DNA from: Nitrospira sp. | GTDB lineage: Bacteria; Nitrospirota; Nitrospiria; Nitrospirales; Nitrospiraceae | Assembly: GCA_030456405.1 (NCBI GenBank) | Contig: JAKDNQ010000049.1 | Span: forward strand, 1-12,224 | Reading direction: 5' to 3' | DNA length: 12,224 nt | Shown: positions 6,661-12,224 of the stretch, piece after piece | How the letters are laid out: each line of letters begins with the position of its first letter | Numbering within the stretch: position 1 is the first letter of the stretch | Made by a program: the position numbers and the translations under genes | The notes under the pieces: model-generated | The model's database searches: none | Told to the model about the DNA's origin: nothing | What the model saw: the letters and a program-made list of their open reading frames with translations, nothing else

Positions 6661-6697
6661 GAGGGCTCCGTCCTAGGCCAGGCTAGACGATGGGACC
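6620..6697 (-). tRNA. tRNA-Glu (anticodon CUC)
   Basis: Read on the minus strand, all arms fold. The acceptor is GGTCCCA/TGGGACC; the anticodon stem GAGCC/GGCTT encloses the loop CTCTCAA with anticodon CTC at its centre; the T arm is ACGGG-TTCAAAT-CCCGT. The discriminator A is at 6623 and CCA is encoded (6622-6620). The D arm follows the usual tRNA-Glu pattern. CUC reads GAG codons. The gene is intact even though an integrase lies beside its 3' end, as expected when an element restores the tRNA upon insertion. Confidence 0.95.
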
Positions 6698-6817
6698 AGA
6701 TCATCGATAATGATGGGAGCGAACGAAAACAGTACCACGTGAGCTTTGCATTTTTCAATCCATTCCCAACGATTCTAAGCAGTATTCAGGCCTTTTCACC
6801 GCCGGCCTACTCACGAC

Positions 6818-6846
6818 TTGACAGCGACGGTGGTATGGCCTACCTT
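6818..6846 (+). promoter_or_regulatory. Candidate promoter of the 178-aa gene
   Basis: TTGACA (6818-6823) is followed after 17 bases by TACCTT (6841-6846). The -35 is perfect and the -10 is weak (3 of 6). The start would be near 6853, about 80 bases before the ATG at 6932. The rest of 6698-6931 shows no supported gene. Confidence 0.35.
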
Positions 6847-6931
6847 GCGGAAAGCATACGTGTTGGACCTCTGAATAAGGGGATACTTCGGTCGTCGGCC
6901 TTCTCGTTGAATCGCAGCCTCATGGTGGAAC

Positions 6932-7468
6932 ATGAACAACACACTCCAAATCAAAACTATCGGAATCACAGACTCTCCGGAACTCATCGACATCGAGATG
7001 CCCGAACAGGGCCTTGAGCTCTACGTTGGCTCGAATGTGTTTCGAAACACGAACGGCGTCGTCAAGCTTCAAGGCAAAGAACAAGTGGTATTGGAAACAC
7101 AACCCCAGCCATTGACGTTACTCTTGACGATGGACCTGTACGATGAGCAGGGAGTCCGCGTCGGTCATATACGACGAAATGCGCTTTCTATACATAGTAC
7201 GGGCCGATTCACGATACACGTAAAGGCCAGCGGCGAGGCAATCGCAGGCGACCCTTCTTCAGTTACAGTCACAGACCGAGCAACAGGGCACACGGTCTTC
7301 GAAGCCTGTCTCATGCAGAAAAGAAAAATTCGTATCACCGCGGGGCGCTTCTGTACCCATAAAGGAGAATTAGTCACGGTCAGTCCCCACTACTGCCGTA
7401 TCGGCACCGGCCTCACGATGTTCGGCGATGTTGCGGAAAGTCGAGGCAACGCGGCGCTAATCGGATAA
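6932..7468 (+). CDS. Hypothetical protein, beta-rich, 178 aa
   Basis: I do not recognise this protein. It has no signal peptide or membrane segment. The sequence alternates short beta strands and turns: GVVKLQGKEQVVLE near 42-55, TLLLTMDLYDEQG near 61-74, then RFTIHVKASG, SVTVTDRATGHTVFEA, RKIRITAGRFCTHKGELVTVSPHYCRI. That pattern suggests an all-beta fold with a repeated strand-turn-strand unit in its C-terminal 80 residues. Three cysteines (in EACLMQ, RFCTH and HYCRI) are not in a clear metal-binding spacing. The ATG at 6932 is preceded only by a weak GGTGGA, so the start is fairly sure but translation may be modest. It lies alone between the tRNA and the DUF6941-like gene. It is the first chromosomal gene on the right of the att site. 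Confidence 0.75.
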   Translation: MNNTLQIKTIGITDSPELIDIEMPEQGLELYVGSNVFRNTNGVVKLQGKEQVVLETQPQPLTLLLTMDLYDEQGVRVGHIRRNALSIHSTGRFTIHVKASGEAIAGDPSSVTVTDRATGHTVFEACLMQKRKIRITAGRFCTHKGELVTVSPHYCRIGTGLTMFGDVAESRGNAALIG

Positions 7469-7564
7469 TCGGTCTCCTAACGATTCCAGCCTCCATCCAT
7501 TTCTTGCCATCGAAGCGCCGCGAGCGTCGACTATCCTGACGCCTTGTTGAAAAGCACATCCTTT

Positions 7565-7592
7565 TTGACAAGCCTCAGGACTCCCGTACAAT
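7565..7592 (+). promoter_or_regulatory. Strong sigma-70-type promoter, leaderless arrangement
   Basis: TTGACA (7565-7570), a 16-base spacer and TACAAT (7587-7592) give 11 of 12 matches to consensus. The ATG at 7599 begins seven bases after the end of the -10, where transcription itself should begin. There is no Shine-Dalgarno sequence, so the mRNA is probably leaderless. Confidence 0.65.
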
Positions 7593-7598
7593 GGCAGG

Positions 7599-8012
7599 AT
7601 GTCAGACATTGTGAAACCAAGCGTGCAAGCCTTCTTGGTCTGTGATCAGGTCATTGAGGATAGCGTCACCAGGAAGAAAAGCCTCATAGGCCTCTTCACG
7701 CATTTACAGGCCGTGAGCTTTCCTTTTCAACATTCACAAATGGGGCTGTATTTCTGTCTCACTGACGCCGAAGGAAATTATCATTTCGACATCGATTTAA
7801 CCTATCTCAACAATGAACAACTCATCTGCCGGGCTGCCCTTCCGAATATTGCCATCGCGGACCGCCTTCAAATTTCCGATTTCGGGATCAATATTCCCTC
7901 GCTGATCTTTCCCACCCCTGGGCGCTACGAGTTTCGCTTGCGCATGGATGGACACCTCATCGCGCAGAAAGACTTCAGCGTGATGCAGATGCCGACACAT
8001 CAAAACGCGTAG
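7599..8012 (+). CDS. DUF6941-like protein
   Basis: The 137-aa cytoplasmic protein matches my memory of the DUF6941 family, whose function is unknown. The N-terminal signature PSVQAFLVCDQVIED followed by a basic stretch and KSLIGLFTHLQAVSFPF is characteristic. The middle part GLYFCLTDAEGNYHFDIDLTYL and the end PTPGRYEFRLRMDGHLIAQKDFSV give a beta-sandwich-like pattern. Length is normal for the family. It has no signal peptide and no catalytic motif. It is driven by the strong promoter immediately upstream and ends about 120 bases before glnS, with no obvious operon link. Family naming is from memory of the sequence pattern and would be tested by an HMM search. Confidence 0.75.
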   Translation: MSDIVKPSVQAFLVCDQVIEDSVTRKKSLIGLFTHLQAVSFPFQHSQMGLYFCLTDAEGNYHFDIDLTYLNNEQLICRAALPNIAIADRLQISDFGINIPSLIFPTPGRYEFRLRMDGHLIAQKDFSVMQMPTHQNA

Positions 8013-8134
8013 TGTTCGGTTCGTTCCGCTCTCCTTCCTCCGCCGATTAAGCCCTTCTCCCGCCCACCGCTCTTGTGATAGAACAGCGCGCAACAACTTG
8101 CGTATTCTTGCTACAAGGGAATCATTGCTCTATC

Positions 8135-9829
8135 GTGTCTGAACCAAGTAGCGCATCAAACTTTATCCGCGACATCGTGGCCGCCGATCACGCAAACGGC
8201 AAACACGGCGGTCGAGTGGTCACGCGATTCCCACCTGAGCCCAACGGCTATCTTCATATCGGCCACGCGAAATCGATCTGCCTGAACTTCGGCATCGCGA
8301 ATGACAACCCAGATGGCTTGTGCCACCTGCGATTCGACGATACCAATCCGACCGCCGAAGATCCTGAATATGTTCAGGCCATTCAAGACGACGTTCGATG
8401 GCTGGGGTTCGACTGGCGCGAGAAGATGTTTTTTGCCTCGGATTATTTCGAGCAGTTGTACGACGTTGCCGTCCGGTTGATTCGCAAGGACAAAGCCTAT
8501 GTCGAGGCCTTAACGTCCGAGGAAATGCGCACCTATCGCGGCACTCTGACTCAGCCGGGAACGAACAGCCCTTCCCGCAGCCATTCCGTCAATGAAAACC
8601 TGGACCTCTTTCGACGCATGCGCGCCGGTGAATTCCCCGACGGCGCCCGCGTCCTTCGAGCCAAAATCGACATGTCGTCACCCAATATCAACCTGCGCGA
8701 CCCGGTTCTCTATCGCATCAGGCATGTGCCACATTATCGAACAGGGAATGCCTGGCGCCTGTACCCGTCCTACGACTTTGCCCATCCTCTTTCTGATGCG
8801 CTTGAGGGAATCACGCACTCGCTCTGCACGTTAGAATTTGAAGATCACCGGCCGCTTTACGATTGGGTGGTCGAGCAGGCTGAAATGCCTCACCGGCCGC
8901 AGCAGATCGAATTCGCCCGGTTGAATCTGACCTATACCGTTATGAGTAAACGGAAGCTGCTCGAGTTGGTCGAAAAGAAACTGGTGAGCGGGTGGGATGA
9001 CCCACGGCTGCCGACGATCAAAGGCCTGCGTCGCCGCGGGTATACCCCAGAGGCGATTCGGGCCTTCTGCGACCATATCGGCGTAGCCAAGCGCGAGGCT
9101 ATCGTCGAGATGCAGCTGCTCGAACACTTTGTTCGCGAAGATCTGAACAAGCGGTCGCCGCGAGTGATGGCCGTATTGCATCCGCTCAAAATCATCCTCA
9201 CCAACTATCCCGAGGGCCAATCCGAAGTATTGGAAGCGGTGAACAATCCTGAGGATTTGTCCGCAGGGACGAGGAGCGTTCCCTTTTCACGCGTGCTCTA
9301 TATTGAGCAAGACGATTTCCGTGAAGATCCACCCAAACAGTTCTTCCGGCTCGCCCCAGGACGCGAAGTACGGCTTCGGTATGCCTACATCATCACATGT
9401 GTCGGAGTGACGAAAGATCCGCACACCGGTGAGATCACTGAACTCCAGTGCGTCTATGATCCCACAAGCAAGAGCGGCGCATCCCAGGAGCAGCGCAAGG
9501 TCAAGGCGACTGTCCATTGGGTTTCGGCGGCTCATGCGGTGAAAGCCGAGGTTCGACTTTATAATCCGCTGTTGGTGACGGATCTGGCAAAAGTGCCGCC
9601 AGACCACGATTGGACAACCTATCTCAGTCCCAACTCACTGGAGCAAATCACAGGCTGCCTGGTCGAGCCCAGTTTGCGTGAGACAGAGCCCGGCGCCCGA
9701 TATCAGTTCGAACGTCTGGGATACTTCTGTGCCGACCCTGATTCGGCCTCCGGCGCACTGATATTCAACCGCACGGTGTCACTCAAAGACGCCTGGGCAA
9801 AGATCGAAAAAGCTCAGCCGCCCAAGTAG
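8135..9829 (+). CDS. glnS: Glutaminyl-tRNA synthetase
   Basis: The class I enzyme charges tRNA-Gln with glutamine in the cytosol. The product aligns with E. coli GlnRS throughout: NFIRDIV at the N-terminus, [17 protein letters not shown] (HIGH at residues 41-44), [44 protein letters not shown], the KMSKS-type MSKRK (270-274), and the beta-barrel anticodon-binding end with VHWVSAAHA and [14 protein letters not shown]. With GTG 8135 the protein has 564 aa and begins where E. coli GlnRS does (554 aa). An upstream ATG at 8075 would add 20 residues that do not resemble the family. Neither start has a good ribosome binding site, so the choice rests on homology. The neighbours show no operon. A GlnRS means the cell does not rely only on the GatCAB transamidation route for Gln-tRNA. 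Confidence 0.95.
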   Translation: MSEPSSASNFIRDIVAADHANGKHGGRVVTRFPPEPNGYLHIGHAKSICLNFGIANDNPDGLCHLRFDDTNPTAEDPEYVQAIQDDVRWLGFDWREKMFFASDYFEQLYDVAVRLIRKDKAYVEALTSEEMRTYRGTLTQPGTNSPSRSHSVNENLDLFRRMRAGEFPDGARVLRAKIDMSSPNINLRDPVLYRIRHVPHYRTGNAWRLYPSYDFAHPLSDALEGITHSLCTLEFEDHRPLYDWVVEQAEMPHRPQQIEFARLNLTYTVMSKRKLLELVEKKLVSGWDDPRLPTIKGLRRRGYTPEAIRAFCDHIGVAKREAIVEMQLLEHFVREDLNKRSPRVMAVLHPLKIILTNYPEGQSEVLEAVNNPEDLSAGTRSVPFSRVLYIEQDDFREDPPKQFFRLAPGREVRLRYAYIITCVGVTKDPHTGEITELQCVYDPTSKSGASQEQRKVKATVHWVSAAHAVKAEVRLYNPLLVTDLAKVPPDHDWTTYLSPNSLEQITGCLVEPSLRETEPGARYQFERLGYFCADPDSASGALIFNRTVSLKDAWAKIEKAQPPK

Positions 9830-9994
9830 CACGCGGTATACCCCCTCTTGCCTCACTCACCCAGAATATTCATTCATCCGGGCCTCCGTCATACCGTTTC
9901 CATGTTTTACTTTACCGTAGCGCTGGGGTTGCTACACTCATTGAAGCATGAGGTGTCGGTATAACGAAGAACTTCGAATCGTATGGAGGACCGC

Positions 9995-10330
9995 ATGATA
10001 GAGTGTCGAGAGTATCCACGAATCCCCGTCGATATGCAGGTGTTCTTTTCCAGCACCAACAAGACAAGCATTTGCGAAGGCACCATGTTCGATTTGTCTG
10101 CCAGAGGGTGCGCCGTGACCAGCATGTCATCGGTTCAGCCTGGCTCAGCGGTGAGAATTCTCATCAGGGCGACGGATCTGGGTTCGCCGATTACCATCGA
10201 GTCTGCCGCGGTTCGTTGGAGCGAGAGCGGGGAATTTGGGGTCGAATTTCTCGGCCTCTCGGAGATCGATCAGCGCCGCCTTCACCGATTGCTGAACATC
10301 GCAACCACGCAACAAGTCCACCAGTGTTGA
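9995..10330 (+). CDS. PilZ-domain protein
   Basis: This is a single-domain protein of 111 aa. The cyclic-di-GMP-binding signature is present: RxxxR as REYPR near residue 4-8, then the D/NxSxxG motif as DLSARG near residue 38-43. The domain closes with VRWSESGEFGVEFLGLSEID, typical of PilZ beta-barrels. Such proteins act as c-di-GMP receptors for motility, polysaccharide export or surface traits; the partner is unknown here. ATG 9995 is preferred over ATG 9983 because TGGAGGA (9984-9990) lies in front of it with about five bases spacing. The gene stands alone after glnS and ends 33 bases before the yacG-like frame, so the two may be co-transcribed. Confidence 0.88.
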   Translation: MIECREYPRIPVDMQVFFSSTNKTSICEGTMFDLSARGCAVTSMSSVQPGSAVRILIRATDLGSPITIESAAVRWSESGEFGVEFLGLSEIDQRRLHRLLNIATTQQVHQC

Positions 10331-10363
10331 CCGCTGGCCGATCTTCGGACTCAGCATGGTACA

Positions 10364-10579
10364 ATGCCGGGTATGACTTGCCCGCTCTGTCGTCAACCCA
10401 GCACCTGGCAAGGCAACCCTTGGCGCCCCTTCTGCTCTGAACGATGTCAAGTAACCGACCTTGGCGCCTGGGCAACGGATCGTTATCGCATACCAGGTCT
10501 CACCCTCACCGCAGAAGACGCCTCGCTCTCCGACTCGCTGGAGGGAGACGACGACACCGAGAAACAGCAAGACCGTTAA
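10364..10579 (+). CDS. yacG: DNA gyrase inhibitor-like zinc protein YacG
   Basis: The 71-aa protein carries the YacG four-cysteine zinc motif: CPLC (residues 6-9) and FCSERCQ, within the family core [26 protein letters not shown]. In E. coli YacG binds one zinc ion and inhibits GyrB. The acidic C-terminal tail (EGDDDTE) is also typical. Two starts are possible, ATG 10364 and ATG 10373. Neither has a Shine-Dalgarno sequence, and a TACAAT (10360-10365) overlaps the first, which would favour 10373 if it is a -10 box. In many genomes yacG sits next to coaE; here it follows a PilZ gene instead. Confidence 0.88.
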   Translation: MPGMTCPLCRQPSTWQGNPWRPFCSERCQVTDLGAWATDRYRIPGLTLTAEDASLSDSLEGDDDTEKQQDR

Positions 10580-10590
10580 GTAACCGTCTA

Positions 10591-10613
10591 CGGGAAGAGC
10601 GTCCACCTTCCCG
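10591..10613 (+). terminator. Possible terminator hairpin after yacG
   Basis: CGGGAAG (10591-10597) is a perfect seven-base inverted repeat with CTTCCCG (10607-10613), separated by a nine-base loop, twelve bases after the yacG stop. No T-run follows, so intrinsic termination is doubtful. The rest of 10580-10781 shows no gene. Confidence 0.3.
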
Positions 10614-10781
10614 CAAAGCGCACCCGGCAATCTCCATTCAACAGTTTCACTGACGGCACGGCACAGCCACCACGCAAGACGTTGGTTGAAATCAATCTCG
10701 TCCGCGTGTTTCAGGGTTGGCAAGCCGAAGGGATCTTGATATGGTCACGGACGAACCGGGCCACGTCCAAGGAGCAGAAGC

Positions 10782-11825
10782 ATGCTGTCGACTCAAGGCT
10801 ATGCCGCAATGACCGCCAAGGCTGCCCTGCAACCTTTCTCGTTCGAGCGGCGCGAGGTCGGCCCTCACGACGTGCTCATCACGATCACCCACTGCGGCAT
10901 CTGCCACTCGGATATTCATCAAGCGCGTGACGAATGGGGAGGATCGATTTTCCCCATGGTGCCGGGCCATGAAATCGTCGGCACCGTGGCCCAAATCGGA
11001 TCTGCGGTGACGAAATTCAAAACAAACGACCGCGTCGGCGTCGGCTGCTTCGTCGATTCCTGCCGAACCTGTGCTGCCTGCCGCGAAGGGTTGGAGCAAT
11101 ACTGCGAGGCCGGGATGCTGCTTACATACAGCGGCCGCGGCAAAGACGGCCAGCCTACACAGGGCGGCTATTCCACGCAGATTGTCGTGGATGAGCAGTA
11201 TGTATTGCGGATTCCCTCAACCCTGTCGCCCGCCGGAGCAGCCCCGCTCTTGTGCGCAGGAATTACCACCTATTCCCCGCTTCGCCACTGGGGCGTCGGC
11301 AAATATCACAAGCTTGCGGTGGTAGGATTGGGCGGACTGGGCCATATGGCTGTAAAGATCGGCAAGGCGATCGGAACCGATGTGACGGTCTTGAGCACCT
11401 CTGAACGGAAGCGAAAAGATGCGGAACGGTTGGGCGCCTTCGACTTCGCCATCACCTCGCAGCCCGAGACCTTTACCCGACTGCAACGACGCTTCGATTA
11501 CATCCTCGATACCGTCTCTGCACCGCACAACTACAACGCCTATGTGAATTTATTGAAGACCGATGGGACCATGATTCTCGTGGGGGCTCCGGATAAGCCG
11601 ACGCCGCTGGAGCCCTTTCCACTGATTCTGCATCGCCGCCGCATCGCCGGCTCTGTCATCGGCGGCATCCGTGAGACTCAGAAGATGTTGGACTTCTGCG
11701 CCACGCACGGCATCGAGTCCGATATTGAAGTGATTCCGATCCAACAAGTGAACGAAGCCTACGAACGGGTCCTCAAGGGCGATGTGCAGTTTCGATTTGT
11801 GATCGATCTGGCGTCATTGAAGTAA
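10782..11825 (+). CDS. Zinc-dependent NAD(P)-alcohol dehydrogenase (YahK/CAD type)
   Basis: The 347-aa medium-chain dehydrogenase probably reduces aldehydes to alcohols in the cytosol. The catalytic zinc ligands are C38 (THCGICHSD), H63 with E64 (PGHEIVG) and C158 (LLCAG). The structural zinc cysteines are C94, C97, C100 and C108. The Rossmann motif GLGGLGHMAVK starts at ~182. Following the second strand there is STSERKRKDA, a Ser plus basic residues, which in this family goes with NADP(H). Sequence and length match the YahK/AdhA/cinnamyl-alcohol-dehydrogenase-like subgroup; the natural substrate cannot be read from sequence. ATG 10782 is preceded by AAGGAG (10769-10774) at seven bases, a good start. 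It stands alone, convergent with the gene at the window end. Confidence 0.93.
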   Translation: MLSTQGYAAMTAKAALQPFSFERREVGPHDVLITITHCGICHSDIHQARDEWGGSIFPMVPGHEIVGTVAQIGSAVTKFKTNDRVGVGCFVDSCRTCAACREGLEQYCEAGMLLTYSGRGKDGQPTQGGYSTQIVVDEQYVLRIPSTLSPAGAAPLLCAGITTYSPLRHWGVGKYHKLAVVGLGGLGHMAVKIGKAIGTDVTVLSTSERKRKDAERLGAFDFAITSQPETFTRLQRRFDYILDTVSAPHNYNAYVNLLKTDGTMILVGAPDKPTPLEPFPLILHRRRIAGSVIGGIRETQKMLDFCATHGIESDIEVIPIQQVNEAYERVLKGDVQFRFVIDLASLK

Positions 11826-11940
11826 TTCACCATTGAAAATAGGCGGGAGTTCACAGGGCTCCCAGTTCTTGATGCTTAGCAATGCGGAAAAGAAGGGAGG
11901 CGCCATTGGCAGCTTGCCTGTAGTAGGAGTTGTATAAAAT

Positions 11941-12224
11941 TCATTTCCGGCCATCCTCCAATGCTTCGACGACGAACATGAACCGGACGATTTCCTTAAT
12001 CTTTGCGCGACTGGGACCATTCAAGCTAGTGCCGTATCGGGAGTCGTAGTGCCGGCAATAGTCTGCCGCGAGCTTGTAGCCGTGTGACGGCGAATGAACG
12101 TGCCACAGACAAATGCTCAACGCTTCCTCCACCAGTAGTAGGTTCCAGTTGTGAATCACGCGAACCGGTCCCCATTGCTGGTTCTTGTATTCATTGTGAA
12201 AGTCCTGCAGGCGGTCGTGCAACC
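11941..12224 (-). CDS. 3' end of an unrecognised gene (cut by window end)
   Basis: The frame is open to the right edge and stops at 11941, giving at least 93 residues. The first in-window start would be a TTG close to the edge, with no ribosome binding site visible, so the gene most likely begins outside. Residues such as HDRLQDFHNEYKNQQWGPV, LLLVEEALSICLWHVHSP, YKLAADYCRHYDSRYGTSLNG and KIKEIVRFMFVVEALE suggest a mostly helical soluble protein; I do not recognise a family. Codon and base use do not differ visibly from the neighbours. It converges with the alcohol dehydrogenase gene across 115 bases. Confidence 0.6.
   Translation of the reverse strand, partial: LHDRLQDFHNEYKNQQWGPVRVIHNWNLLLVEEALSICLWHVHSPSHGYKLAADYCRHYDSRYGTSLNGPSRAKIKEIVRFMFVVEALEDGRK

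Noticed and set aside
6739..7017. Plus-strand 92-aa frame upstream of the 178-aa gene
   Set aside because: It overlaps the better-supported gene at 6932 in another frame, has no ribosome binding site and shows no protein-like pattern.
7529..7547. GCGTC/GACGC dyad downstream of the 178-aa gene as a terminator
   Set aside because: Short stem, no T-run directly after it, and it sits next to the promoter of the following gene.
11845..11863. GGGAG/CTCCC hairpin between the dehydrogenase and the last gene as a terminator
   Set aside because: Five strong pairs, a nine-base loop and no T-run on either strand; too weak to call.

Overview
The window looks like a bacterial chromosome segment of moderately high GC. 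The mix of genes (a GlnRS-type glnS, yacG, a single-domain PilZ protein, a DUF6941-like protein, and a FlgT-like/TPR protein) would fit a Nitrospira-like (Nitrospirota) host. That assignment is inference from gene style, not from a marker gene.

Layout. (1) 91-1740, minus: a secreted or periplasmic TPR protein with a FlgT/LPP20-like N-terminal domain. (2) 1741-2072: a 332-base gap with no supported gene. (3) 2073-6577: a compact mobile-element module. Its left arm (minus strand) is an AlpA/excisionase-like DNA-binding protein, then a Toprim-AAA (RepA-like) primase-helicase, then a small protein started at TTG; the three open reading frames overlap each other. Its right arm (plus strand) is a protein with a C-terminal four-cysteine cluster, followed after 2 bases by a complete tyrosine recombinase. 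The arms are divergent around a roughly 150-base AT-rich control region. That region carries candidate promoters for both directions and six copies of GCAAC/GTTGC. (4) 6620-6697, minus: an intact tRNA-Glu(CUC) with encoded CCA. Its 3' end faces the integrase, 42 bases away, so it is the probable attachment site. (5) 6932-11825, plus: ordinary chromosomal genes, namely an unknown 178-aa protein, a DUF6941-like protein with a near-perfect leaderless-type promoter, glutaminyl-tRNA synthetase, a PilZ protein, the gyrase-inhibitor-like zinc protein YacG, and a YahK-type zinc alcohol dehydrogenase. (6) 11941 to the window end, minus: the 3' end of an unrecognised gene.

Working together. The element carries what it would need to integrate (integrase and tRNA att), replicate (primase-helicase, possibly with the control region as origin) and regulate itself (AlpA-like protein, cysteine-cluster protein). 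No capsid, tail, terminase, relaxase or conjugation gene is visible. This resembles a phage satellite (PICI-like) or a minimal integrative mobilisable element. I found no second copy of the tRNA 3' end to the left, so the left boundary is unknown. If it lies outside the window, the TPR gene could be element cargo.
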